A stretch of 64,000 bases of DNA from Pseudomonas sp. MWU13-2100. GTDB taxonomy: Bacteria; Pseudomonadota; Gammaproteobacteria; Pseudomonadales; Pseudomonadaceae. Positions 40,837 to 49,023 of the stretch are shown piece by piece. Position numbers and translations under genes: made by a program. The notes beneath the pieces are model-generated. The model saw only the letters and a program-made list of their open reading frames with translations. It was not told the DNA's origin and ran no database searches. Location: assembly GCF_023242365.1 (NCBI RefSeq), contig NZ_JALLIX010000008.1, forward strand, positions 62,001-126,000. The letters are read 5' to 3'. Numbering within the stretch: the stretch's first letter is position 1; each line of letters begins with the position of its first letter.

Positions 40837-40852
40837 GGCGCCATTCTGGTGC
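40837..40852 (+). promoter_or_regulatory. NtrC-like binding site
   Basis: GGCGCCATTCTGGTGC matches the right half of the NtrC consensus (TGCACCN5GGTGCA type) exactly and the left half partly. A second half site, TGCACTA, lies at about 40818-40824. The centre is near -88 relative to the start predicted from the sigma-54 promoter at 40906-40920. Confidence 0.5.
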
Positions 40853-40905
40853 TGTGCTTAGCTGAGCGAGCACGACTCACGCCGAAAGCGCAGGACTTGG
40901 CCAAG

Positions 40906-40920
40906 TGGCATAAGTCTTGC
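40906..40920 (+). promoter_or_regulatory. Sigma-54 promoter of the transglutaminase/ATP-grasp operon
   Basis: TGGCATAAGTCTTGC has the invariant GG-N10-GC of -24/-12 promoters, with TTGC at -12. It ends 38 bp before the GTG start at 40959 and lies just downstream of an NtrC-like site. Confidence 0.65.
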
Positions 40921-40958
40921 GCGCGTCGGTTCAAGCCCAGGCTCGCAGGAGGCACGCC

Positions 40959-43900
40959 GTGTCGATCCATGTCGCATTGCACCATGTCACGCATTACCGC
41001 TATGAACGCGCCATCGAGCTCGGTCCGCAGATCGTTCGCCTGCGTCCGGCGCCCCACAGTCGCACGCGGATTCTGTCCTATGCGCTGAAGGTCCAGCCCG
41101 AGCAGCATTTCATCAACTGGCAACAGGATCCCCAGGGCAACTACCTGGCGCGGCTGGTGTTCCCGGAAAAAACCAAGGAACTGCGCATCGAGGTCGACCT
41201 GGTCGCCGAGATGGCGGTGTTCAATCCGTTCGACTTTTTCCTTGAGCCCTACGCGGAGAAGATCCCGTTTACCTACGCCGCCGATGAAAAACACGAGCTG
41301 TCGCCCTATCTGGAAAAGCTGCCGCTGACGCCCAGGTTCCAGGCCTACCTGGACGGCATCGACCGCACGCCGTTGCCCAGCGTGGACTTCCTGGTGGCCC
41401 TCAACCAGCGCCTGAGCGAAGACATCGGCTACCTGATCCGCATGGAGCCCGGCGTGCAGACGCCCGAGCAGACCCTCGTCAATGCCTCCGGCTCCTGCCG
41501 CGACTCGGCCTGGCTGCTGGTGCAGCTGCTGCGTCACCTGGGGTTGGCGGCGCGCTTTGTCTCCGGCTACCTGATCCAGCTCACCGCCGACGTGAAAGCC
41601 CTCGACGGCCCGTCCGGCACCGAGGTCGACTTCACCGACCTGCACGCCTGGTGCGAAGTCTATCTGCCGGGTGCCGGCTGGATCGGCCTGGACGCCACTT
41701 CCGGACTGTTCGCCGGGGAAGGGCATATTCCGTTGGCCTGCAGCCCCGATCCGTCGTCAGCGGCGCCGATCAGCGGTCTGGTGGAACCTTGCGAGTGCGA
41801 GTTCAGCCATGAAATGTCCGTGGAGCGGATCTGGGAGGCGCCGCGCGTCACCAAGCCCTACACCGAGGAACAATGGCTGGCGATCCAGGCCCTGGGCCGG
41901 CAGATCGACGCCGACCTGCTCGAAGGCGATGTGCGCCTGACCATGGGCGGCGAGCCGACCTTCGTCTCTATCGACGACCCGGACGGCGCCGAGTGGAACA
42001 CCGCCGCCCTGGGCCCGGACAAGCGTCGGCTGTCCGCCGAGCTGTTCCAGCGCATGCGCAAGCGTTATGCCCCGCAAGGCCTGGTGCATTTCGGCCAGGG
42101 CAAGTGGTACCCGGGCGAGCAGTTGCCGCGCTGGTCGCTCAATAGCTACTGGCGCCGCGACGGTGTGCCGATCTGGCACAACAGCGCGCTGATCGCCGAC
42201 GAGCTGCAAGACTACGGTGCCGACGGCGAAACGGCCGGGCGTTTCCTGGCGAGTGTCGCCGAGCGCCTGAAACTGCCGGCGCGCTTTGTCTTCCCGGCCT
42301 ACGAGGACAATTTCTACTACCTGTGGCGCGAGGGGCAGTTGCCGATCAACGTCACGGCCACCGATCCACGGCTGGATGACGAACTGGAACGCGCGCGCCT
42401 GCGCAAGGTGTTCTCCCAGGGCCTGGACAAGGTCATCGGCCAGGTCCTGCCGCTGGCCCGCACCGCCGCCAATGATCGCTGGCAGAGCGGGCGCTGGTAC
42501 CAGCGGGACAGCCATTGCCGACTGGTGCCGGGGGATTCGCCGCTGGGTTACCGTCTGCCGCTGGCCTCGCAGCCGTGGGTGACGGCAGCGGAATATCCCT
42601 TCGTGCACCCCACCGATCCGAACCAGGATTTGCCCGAGTTGCCGAATACCGCTGCCCTCAAGGTCCATGGCGAGCCGGCGGTCAGCGAAGAGCGGGTGCC
42701 GAAGATCGACGAGTCGGCCGCCTGGCTGACTCGCACCGCCTTGTGCGCCGAAGCACGGGGCGGGCGCTTGTATCTGTTCATGCCGCCGTTGGAGCGGGTC
42801 GAAGACTATCTGGAACTGGTCAGCGCCATTGAAGCCACCGCCGAAGAGCTGCATTGCCCGGTATTGCTGGAAGGCTACGAGCCGCCCCACGATGCGCGCC
42901 TGGCGAATTTCCGGATCACCCCGGACCCGGGCGTGATCGAGGTCAATGTGCAGCCGTCCGCCAGCTGGGACGAGTTGGTCGAGCGCACCGAGTTCCTCTA
43001 CGAGGAGGCGCGCCAGACCCGCCTGACCACCGAGAAATTCATGATCGACGGGCGCCATACCGGCACCGGCGGCGGTAACCATTTCGTTCTTGGCGGCGCG
43101 ACGCCGGCGGACTCGCCGTTCCTGCGGCGGCCGGACCTGCTGCGCAGCCTGATCAGCTACTGGCATAACCACCCGTCGTTGTCCTACCTGTTCTCCGGGC
43201 TGTTTATCGGCCCGACCTCCCAGGCCCCGCGGGTGGACGAAGCGCGCAACGACTCGCTGTACGAACTGGAAATCGCCTTCGCGCAGATGCCGCAGCCGGG
43301 CGAGGAATGTCCGCCCTGGTTGGTGGACCGCCTGTTGCGCAACCTGCTGATCGACGTGACCGGCAACACTCACCGGGCCGAGTTCTGCATCGATAAACTC
43401 TATTCGCCGGACGGCGCCACGGGGCGCCTTGGCCTGCTGGAACTGCGCGCCTTTGAAATGCCGCCCCATGCGCGCATGAGCCTGACCCAGCAACTGTTGC
43501 TGCGGGCGCTGGTGGCGCGGTTCTGGCGCGAGCCTTATGCACCGCCCAAGCTGGCGCGCTGGGGCACCGAGCTGCACGACCGCTTCCTGCTGCCGCACTT
43601 TATCGAGCAGGACTTCGCCGATGTGATCGTCGACCTCAACGCCGCCGGTTATCCCCTGCGCGCCGAATGGTTCGCCGCGCATCTGGAGTTCCGCTTTCCG
43701 AAAGTCGGTGACTACGCGGTCAACGGCATTGAGCTGGAAGTGCGCCAGGCCCTCGAGCCCTGGCATGTGCTGGGCGAGGAGGGCGCGGTCGGCGGAACGG
43801 TGCGCTACGTGGATTCGTCCCTGGAACGCCTGCAGGTCAAGCTGAACGGCCTGGCGCCGCAACGCTACCTGTTGACCTGCAATGGCGTGGCGGTCCCGCT

Positions 43901-44234
43901 GCAACCCACCGGGCGGGTCGGCGAATTTGTCGCCGGCGTGCGTTATCGCGCCTGGCAGCCGGCCAACTGTCTGCAACCAACCATCCCGGTGCACGCGCCG
44001 CTGGTGTTCGACCTGCTCGACACCTGGATGCATCGCTCCCTCGGTGGTTGCCAGTACCATGTCGCCCACCCGGGCGGGCGCAACTACGAGACCTTGCCGG
44101 TGAACGCCAACGAAGCGGAAAGCCGGCGCATGGCGCGGTTCTTCCGCCTCGGCCACAGTCCCGGCACACTGCCGATCCCGCCGTTGAAGATCAACGACGA
44201 ACTGCCGATGACATTGGACCTGCGACACACATAA
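40959..44234 (+). CDS. Transglutaminase-like / DUF2126 large protein
   Basis: 1091-residue protein. The N-terminal part (1-290) is a bacterial transglutaminase-like cysteine peptidase fold: N-terminal beta domain LHHVTHYRYERAIELGPQIV, the Cys in ASGSCRDSAWLLVQLLRHLG, the His in DFTDLHAWCEVYLPG and the Asp in WIGLDATSG. The rest (about 300-1091) is the DUF2126 domain, starting near LTMGGEPTFVSIDDPDGAEW, with TGTGGGNHFVLGG in the middle. The start is taken as GTG at 40959 because GCAGGAGG precedes it and the encoded MSIHVALHHVTHY is the family N-terminus. It is first of three genes proposed to make or process peptide or isopeptide links; the substrate is unknown. Confidence 0.9.
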   Translation: MSIHVALHHVTHYRYERAIELGPQIVRLRPAPHSRTRILSYALKVQPEQHFINWQQDPQGNYLARLVFPEKTKELRIEVDLVAEMAVFNPFDFFLEPYAEKIPFTYAADEKHELSPYLEKLPLTPRFQAYLDGIDRTPLPSVDFLVALNQRLSEDIGYLIRMEPGVQTPEQTLVNASGSCRDSAWLLVQLLRHLGLAARFVSGYLIQLTADVKALDGPSGTEVDFTDLHAWCEVYLPGAGWIGLDATSGLFAGEGHIPLACSPDPSSAAPISGLVEPCECEFSHEMSVERIWEAPRVTKPYTEEQWLAIQALGRQIDADLLEGDVRLTMGGEPTFVSIDDPDGAEWNTAALGPDKRRLSAELFQRMRKRYAPQGLVHFGQGKWYPGEQLPRWSLNSYWRRDGVPIWHNSALIADELQDYGADGETAGRFLASVAERLKLPARFVFPAYEDNFYYLWREGQLPINVTATDPRLDDELERARLRKVFSQGLDKVIGQVLPLARTAANDRWQSGRWYQRDSHCRLVPGDSPLGYRLPLASQPWVTAAEYPFVHPTDPNQDLPELPNTAALKVHGEPAVSEERVPKIDESAAWLTRTALCAEARGGRLYLFMPPLERVEDYLELVSAIEATAEELHCPVLLEGYEPPHDARLANFRITPDPGVIEVNVQPSASWDELVERTEFLYEEARQTRLTTEKFMIDGRHTGTGGGNHFVLGGATPADSPFLRRPDLLRSLISYWHNHPSLSYLFSGLFIGPTSQAPRVDEARNDSLYELEIAFAQMPQPGEECPPWLVDRLLRNLLIDVTGNTHRAEFCIDKLYSPDGATGRLGLLELRAFEMPPHARMSLTQQLLLRALVARFWREPYAPPKLARWGTELHDRFLLPHFIEQDFADVIVDLNAAGYPLRAEWFAAHLEFRFPKVGDYAVNGIELEVRQALEPWHVLGEEGAVGGTVRYVDSSLERLQVKLNGLAPQRYLLTCNGVAVPLQPTGRVGEFVAGVRYRAWQPANCLQPTIPVHAPLVFDLLDTWMHRSLGGCQYHVAHPGGRNYETLPVNANEAESRRMARFFRLGHSPGTLPIPPLKINDELPMTLDLRHT

Positions 44235-44321
44235 AGCTGACAGGGCGCACGGAGTTTTCGCGTATCCGTGCGTCATCTGTCTGCGTTAACCTGATTGCCC
44301 TTGCCGTCTGCCGAGCTTTCC

Positions 44322-46808
44322 ATGCCCGACCTGCTTGACCGCTACCCGCTGACACCGGGGACCTATCACGAACTGCTGGACGACGGCGGCGCCGTGCGTG
44401 CGCATTGGCGGCCGCTGCTCGAGCAGTTGCAGCGCAGCACGCCTGCACAACTGGCCCAGCGCCAGGCCTTGCTGGCCCGGCAGATCCAGGAAAACGGCGT
44501 GACTTACAACGTCTACGCCGATCCCAAGGGCGCCGACCGGCCGTGGGAACTCGACCTGCTGCCGCATATCATCCCCGCCGACGAATGGCAGCGGGTGGCG
44601 GCGGGTATCGCCCAGCGCGCGCGCCTGCTGAATGCGGTGCTGGCCGATCTGTATGGCCCGCAGACCCTGATTCGCGACGGCCTGCTACCTGCCGAGCTGG
44701 TCTTTGGCCACAACAATTTCCTCTGGCCCTGCCAGGGCATCCAGGCGCCGGCCGGAACCTTCCTGCACCTGTTCGCCGTGGACCTGGCGCGCACGCCCGA
44801 CGGGCGCTGGTGGGTCACGGCGGATCGGACCCAGGCGCCGTCCGGGGCCGGTTATGCCCTGGAAAACCGCACCATTGTGTCGCGGGCCTTCCCCGACTTG
44901 TACCGCGACCTGCGGGTGCATCACCTGGCCGGGTTCTTCCGCACCCTGCAGGAAACCCTGGTGCGCCAGGCACCCAGCGATACCGAAGCGCCGCTGGTGG
45001 TGTTGCTGACGCCGGGTCGTTTCAACGAAAGCTATTTCGAACACCTCTACCTGGCGCGCCAGTTGGGCTACCCGCTGGTGGAAGGCGGCGACCTGACGGT
45101 GCGCGACGCCACGGTCTACCTCAAGACCCTGAGCGGCTTGCAGCGGGTGCATGCGATCATGCGCCGGCTCGACGACGACTTCTGCGATCCGCTGGAACTG
45201 CGCACCGACTCGGCCCTGGGCGTGCCCGGCTTGCTGGAGGCGGTGCGCCAGGGCCGGGTGCTGGTGGCCAATGCCCTGGGGAGCGGCGTGCTGGAGTCGC
45301 CCGGCCTGCTGGGCTTCCTGCCGAAGATCAACCAGCACCTGTTCGGCGAGGATTTGCTCCTGCCGTCCATCGCCACCTGGTGGTGCGGCGAGCCGCCGGT
45401 GCTGGCCCAGGCCCTGGAAAAACTGCCGGAACTGCTGATCAAGCCGGCGTTTCCGTCGCAGAGTTTTGTCCCGGTGTTCGGCCGTGACCTTGATGACGAG
45501 CAACGCCAGGCCCTGGCCGAGCGCATGCGCGCCCGGCCTTACGCCTATGTCGCCCAGGAGCTGGCGCAGTTGTCCCAGGCACCGATCTGGCAAGCCGAGG
45601 AGGGCGGCCTGCAACCCCGGGCCATCGGTATGCGGGTGTATGCCGTTGCCAGCGCCGACGGTTATCGGGTACTGCCCGGCGGCCTGACACGGGTGGCGGC
45701 GGAGGCCGACGCCGAGGTGGTGTCGATGCAGCGCGGCGGCGCGAGCAAGGACACCTGGGTGCTCAGCGAGCGCATGCCCAGCGGCGAGCATTGGCGCACC
45801 CAGCGTTCCCTCGGGGTCCGCGACCTGGTGCGGCGCGATCCCTACCTGCCGTCGCGGGTGGTGGAAAACCTGTTCTGGTTCGGTCGCTACTGCGAGCGTT
45901 GCGACGACAGTGCGCGCTTGTTGCGGATCATGCTCGCGCGTTACGTCGACGGCGACGATCCCCAGGCCTTGCGGGCGGCGGTGGAACTCGGCGAAAACCT
46001 GATGCTGCTGCCGGACGAGGGCGAGTTGCCCGAGCGCCTGCTGGCGGCCCTGCTCGGTGATGACTGGCCGTTCAGCCTGCGCTCCAACCTGCAGCGCTTG
46101 CAGTGGGCGGCGTCCCAGGTGCGCGGCAAGCTGTCACGGGAAAACTGGCAGGCGCTGGTGGAACTGCAACGCGAAGCCCTGAGCCTGGAAAGCGAAGACC
46201 CGAACTTCGGCGAGCTGCTGGATTTCCTCAACCGCCTGGTGATGTCCCTGGCGGCCTTGTCCGGCTTTGCCCTGGACGACATGACTCGCGACGAGGGCTG
46301 GCGCTTCCTGATGATCGGCCGGCGCATCGAGCGCCTGCAGTTTCTCAGTGGCAGCCTGGCCGCCTTCCTGCGCGGCATCGCCGTGTTCGATCAAGCCGGG
46401 CTGGCCTGGCTGCTGGAGCTGGGCAACAGCAGCATCACCTACCGCTCGCGCTACCTGGCGGTGCCGCAACTGATCCCGGTGCTCGACCTGCTGCTGCTGG
46501 ATGAGCAGAACCCCCATGCGGTGCTGTTCCAGCTGAAGCTGGTGAGCCGCACCTTGCGCCGTTTGAACGATGACTTCGGTGTCCCGCGGGAGTTGGGACT
46601 GAGCCAGTTGGTCGAGCGCCTGGGACGTTTCGATCTCGGCAACCTGGAAAGCGCCCTATTTGGCGATATCGGTGTGCGTGACGTGCTCGACGGCCTGGCC
46701 GACCTGTTGCAGGAAATCGCCGACGCCAGCGGCCAGGTCTCCGATCGCCTGGCCTTGCGGCATTTTGCCCATGTCGACGATGTCAGCCAGCAAACGGTGT
46801 CCGTGTGA
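44322..46808 (+). CDS. Fused circularly permuted ATP-grasp and alpha-E domain protein
   Basis: 828 residues. Residues about 1-470 are a circularly permuted ATP-grasp domain (LLPHIIPADEWQRVAAGIAQRA; NAVLADLYGPQTLI; PGRFNESYFEHLYLARQLG; LIKPAFPSQSFVPVFG). Residues about 510-825 are the alpha-helical alpha-E domain (RVVENLFWFGRYCERCDDSA; DEGWRFLMIGRRIERLQ). In many bacteria these two are separate genes; here they are fused. The family is predicted to ligate amino groups to carboxylates in peptides. ATG at 44322 matches the family start MPDLLDRYP; the stop overlaps the next gene (TGATG). Confidence 0.88.
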   Translation: MPDLLDRYPLTPGTYHELLDDGGAVRAHWRPLLEQLQRSTPAQLAQRQALLARQIQENGVTYNVYADPKGADRPWELDLLPHIIPADEWQRVAAGIAQRARLLNAVLADLYGPQTLIRDGLLPAELVFGHNNFLWPCQGIQAPAGTFLHLFAVDLARTPDGRWWVTADRTQAPSGAGYALENRTIVSRAFPDLYRDLRVHHLAGFFRTLQETLVRQAPSDTEAPLVVLLTPGRFNESYFEHLYLARQLGYPLVEGGDLTVRDATVYLKTLSGLQRVHAIMRRLDDDFCDPLELRTDSALGVPGLLEAVRQGRVLVANALGSGVLESPGLLGFLPKINQHLFGEDLLLPSIATWWCGEPPVLAQALEKLPELLIKPAFPSQSFVPVFGRDLDDEQRQALAERMRARPYAYVAQELAQLSQAPIWQAEEGGLQPRAIGMRVYAVASADGYRVLPGGLTRVAAEADAEVVSMQRGGASKDTWVLSERMPSGEHWRTQRSLGVRDLVRRDPYLPSRVVENLFWFGRYCERCDDSARLLRIMLARYVDGDDPQALRAAVELGENLMLLPDEGELPERLLAALLGDDWPFSLRSNLQRLQWAASQVRGKLSRENWQALVELQREALSLESEDPNFGELLDFLNRLVMSLAALSGFALDDMTRDEGWRFLMIGRRIERLQFLSGSLAAFLRGIAVFDQAGLAWLLELGNSSITYRSRYLAVPQLIPVLDLLLLDEQNPHAVLFQLKLVSRTLRRLNDDFGVPRELGLSQLVERLGRFDLGNLESALFGDIGVRDVLDGLADLLQEIADASGQVSDRLALRHFAHVDDVSQQTVSV

Positions 46809-47719
46809 TGAGTGCCCTCTACCAGATTTTCCACGATACCCATTATCACTACGACAGCCCGGTATCCCTGGCCCAGCAGCTCGCCCACCTGTGGCCGCGA
46901 GCCTGTGCCTGGCAAGTGTGCAGCGAGCAGATGTTGAAGATCAGCCCCGAGCCGACCAGTCGCCGGGATGAGCTCGATGTGTTCGGCAATCCGTTGACCC
47001 GCCTGGCGTTCGAGCGGCCCCATGACGAGCTGCTGGTCAATGCCTGGCTGAGTGTCGAGGTGCTGGCGCGGCCGGTGGTGGATTTCAATTTGTCCGCGGC
47101 TTGGGATGACACGCGCAGTGCCCTGACCTATAGCGGTCAGGTATTGAATCCGGAAATTCTCGAGGCCTGCCGTTATCGCTTCGAATCGCCTTACGTGCAC
47201 CTGAAGAAAAGCTTCGTCGAGTTTTCCGAGAGCTGCTTCCCGCTCGGGCGCCCGTTGCTGGCAGGTGTCCAGGCGCTGATGGAGAAGATTTTCAGCGAGT
47301 TTACCTTCGATGCCGAAGCGACCCAGGTCGCCACGCCGTTGGTGGAGGTGCTGGAGCGGCGACGCGGGGTCTGCCAGGATTTCGCCCACCTGATGCTCGC
47401 CTGCCTGCGCTCGCGGGGCCTGGCGGCGCGTTATGTCAGCGGTTACCTGCTGACCCAGCCACCGCCCGGCCAGCCGCGCCTGATCGGCGCCGATGCGTCG
47501 CATGCCTGGGTGTCGGTGTTCTGTCCGGTGTCGGGCTGGGTGGATTTCGATCCGACCAACAATGTGCAGCCGGCCCTGGAGCACATCACCCTGGCCTGGG
47601 GCCGGGATTTCTCTGATGTGTCGCCGTTGCGCGGGGTGATCCTGGGAGGTGGCAGCCATGACCCGGAAGTGCGGGTAACGGTGATGCCGATGGGCGAGGT
47701 GGGGCGGCCGGTTGGCTAA
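46808..47719 (+). CDS. Transglutaminase family protein
   Basis: 303-residue stand-alone transglutaminase-like protein. It has an N-terminal beta domain (YQIFHDTHYHYDSPVSLAQQ) and a catalytic core with Cys in RRGVCQDFAHLMLACLRSRG, His in DASHAWVSVFCPVSG and Asp in WVDFDPTNN. No signal peptide is present, so it is probably cytoplasmic. It is the last gene of the operon, overlapping the ATP-grasp/alpha-E gene by one base. The trio of two transglutaminase-like proteases and an amide-forming ligase suggests a cycle that makes and trims a peptide modification. Confidence 0.9.
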   Translation: MSALYQIFHDTHYHYDSPVSLAQQLAHLWPRACAWQVCSEQMLKISPEPTSRRDELDVFGNPLTRLAFERPHDELLVNAWLSVEVLARPVVDFNLSAAWDDTRSALTYSGQVLNPEILEACRYRFESPYVHLKKSFVEFSESCFPLGRPLLAGVQALMEKIFSEFTFDAEATQVATPLVEVLERRRGVCQDFAHLMLACLRSRGLAARYVSGYLLTQPPPGQPRLIGADASHAWVSVFCPVSGWVDFDPTNNVQPALEHITLAWGRDFSDVSPLRGVILGGGSHDPEVRVTVMPMGEVGRPVG

Positions 47720-47731
47720 GCCGAACACAAC

Positions 47732-47935
47732 CCTGTGGGAGCCGGCTTGCCGGCGATGGGGCCTGCAAGACCGCCCAAAGCTTCGCGGGCAAGCACCGCT
47801 CCCACAGTGTCCGCGTCTGATTACAGATTAGCGGCGCGACACAAAACACCTGTGGGAGCGGAGCTTGCCCGCGAAGAGGCCCGTGAGGAAGCCACCAGCT
47901 TCGCGCGCAAGCTCCGTTCCCACGGGTTTCGGTGC
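47732..47935. repeat. Cluster of REP palindromes of two subtypes
   Basis: Contains TGTGGGAGCCGGCTTGCCGG at about 47733, an inverted CGCGGGCAAGCACCGCTCCC near 47783, TGTGGGAGCGGAGCTTGCCC near 47850 and an inverted AGCTCCGTTCCCACGG near 47908. It fills the gap between the transglutaminase gene and the small gene on the minus strand. No coding sequence is seen. Confidence 0.7.
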
Positions 47936-47945
47936 AATCAGTCGA

Positions 47946-48122
47946 TCAGGCGTTCGGCGTCGGATCCTGCGCCTCGCTTTCTTCGTTTTCCGCTTGCGGA
48001 TTCAACAAGGCCGCGGCCTCTTCTTCGGCGGTGGTTTTCTTGCGTTGCAGCTTTTCCTCTTTCTTCTGCTCTTTGGCCAGGTCGCGCTGACGTTTGGCAA
48101 AGGAGTAATTGGGTTTGGCCAT
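47946..48122 (-). CDS. Small basic/acidic helical protein (58 residues)
   Basis: Starts MAKPNYSFAKRQRDLAKEQK and continues as a very highly charged helix (KKEEKLQRKK) to an acidic, Pro-containing tail. The ATG is preceded by AGAGGATC at good spacing. I recall conserved hypothetical proteins of this kind in Pseudomonas, but no function is known. Charge pattern and size suggest a nucleic-acid- or ribosome-associated protein. It is monocistronic on the minus strand. Confidence 0.8.
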   Translation of the reverse strand: MAKPNYSFAKRQRDLAKEQKKEEKLQRKKTTAEEEAAALLNPQAENEESEAQDPTPNA

Positions 48123-48257
48123 GGGCGATCCTCTGGGGTCGAAGGTGAGGTTGAGCGGCGCGTATTCTGCCTGTGTTCGTGGCGCAGCACACGAAACAAT
48201 GGTTCTTCACGACAGGCCTGACCCCAGAGTAAAGGTTGGCCGGCGACTCTCCAAGGA

Positions 48258-48347
48258 TTAAACCTCGCGCGTAGGCCTTTCAAAGGTACCGCTGGCACCA
48301 CAGGCGTAGGCGGCGAGCAAGCTTTGCAGCAGGCTGTTGATAGACAT
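48258..48347 (-). CDS. Possible 29-residue small ORF
   Basis: MSINSLLQSLLAAYACGASG followed by TFERPTREV, with ACGGAG at good distance before the ATG. It is a short amphipathic helix with one Cys and a charged tail. It is divergent from azurin across an intergenic region that holds a 12-bp palindrome. No family is recognised, and the length makes chance possible; it could also be a leader peptide or part of an sRNA. Confidence 0.3.
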   Translation of the reverse strand: MSINSLLQSLLAAYACGASGTFERPTREV

Positions 48348-48439
48348 TTTAGACGCTCCGTTGCGTGAGAATGTCCTAATGTTAGAGGCGGCTGGTTCGT
48401 CTGGCTGGTTGATTGTATCCATCGAAGCGATAGCTTAGG

Positions 48440-48451
48440 ATTGTATACAAT
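48440..48451. promoter_or_regulatory. Perfect 12-bp palindrome ATTGTATACAAT upstream of azurin
   Basis: This perfect inverted repeat resembles operators of FCD-type GntR regulators. A half site, ATTGTAT, occurs at 48412-48418. It also contains TACAAT in both directions, so it could double as a -10 element. Confidence 0.45.
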
Positions 48452-48454
48452 TTC

Positions 48455-48468
48455 TTGATTCAGATCAG
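48455..48468 (+). promoter_or_regulatory. ANR/FNR box of the azurin gene
   Basis: TTGATTCAGATCAG matches the TTGAT-N4-ATCAA consensus at all but the last position. Its centre is 82 bp before the azurin ATG. ANR control of azu is established in P. aeruginosa. Confidence 0.7.
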
Positions 48469-48542
48469 AGAGGCTGCTCTTGATTTCGGGCAGTCTTCCC
48501 ATTTGATTCCCTGATTTTCATACACTGCCTTGGAGATTCACC

Positions 48543-48989
48543 ATGTTCGCCAAAGTTGTCGCGGTATCCCTGTTGGCCCTCGCCAGTGGCCAGTTGCTTG
48601 CCGCCGAATGCAAGGTCGATATCGACTCCACCGATCAGATGTCCTACACCGTCAAGGAAATCAGCATCGACAAGAGCTGCAAGACCTTTACTGTGAACCT
48701 GAGTCATTCCGGCAGCCTGCCGAAGAACGTCATGGGCCATAACTGGGTGCTGAGCAAGGCCGCCGACATGCCTGGGATCGCAACCGACGGCATGGCCGCC
48801 GGGATCGACAAGAACTACCTGAAGGATGGCGACACCCGGGTCATCGCCCACACCAAGATCATCGGTGCCGGCGAAAAGGATTCGGTCACCTTCGATGTGT
48901 CGAAACTGGCCGCTGGAGAGAGTTACGTGTTCTTCTGTTCGTTCCCAGGCCACAACTCGATGATGAAGGGCGAGGTCAAGCTCAAGTAA
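48543..48989 (+). CDS. azu: Azurin (type 1 blue copper protein)
   Basis: Periplasmic electron carrier linked to denitrification and oxidative stress. The 148-residue precursor has a 20-residue signal peptide ending [11 protein letters not shown] and a 128-residue mature protein beginning [15 protein letters not shown]. The copper ligands Gly45, His46, Cys112, His117 and Met121 are in VMGHNWVL and [14 protein letters not shown]. The disulfide cysteines (3 and 26) are present. The ATG follows TTGGAGATTCACC. An ANR-like box lies upstream. Confidence 0.97.
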   Translation: MFAKVVAVSLLALASGQLLAAECKVDIDSTDQMSYTVKEISIDKSCKTFTVNLSHSGSLPKNVMGHNWVLSKAADMPGIATDGMAAGIDKNYLKDGDTRVIAHTKIIGAGEKDSVTFDVSKLAAGESYVFFCSFPGHNSMMKGEVKLK

Positions 48990-49000
48990 CCCGCACCGCG

Positions 49001-49023
49001 ACCCTGATCCCGGTAATCAGGGT
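49001..49023. terminator. Bidirectional hairpin between azurin and the convergent gene
   Basis: ACCCTGAT and ATCAGGGT form an 8-bp stem with a 7-base loop. It lies 11 bp after the azurin stop and overlaps the stop codon of the minus-strand gene. There is no T-run, so efficiency is uncertain. Confidence 0.5.

Noticed and set aside
41757..44276. An 839-codon minus-strand frame opposite the transglutaminase/DUF2126 gene.
   Set aside because: Antisense shadow caused by GC-rich third positions; Gln/Arg-rich nonsense composition.
48521..48526. TACACT as the azurin -10 box.
   Set aside because: It would place the transcription start at or beyond the ribosome binding site; the ANR box position predicts a start about 40 bp earlier.
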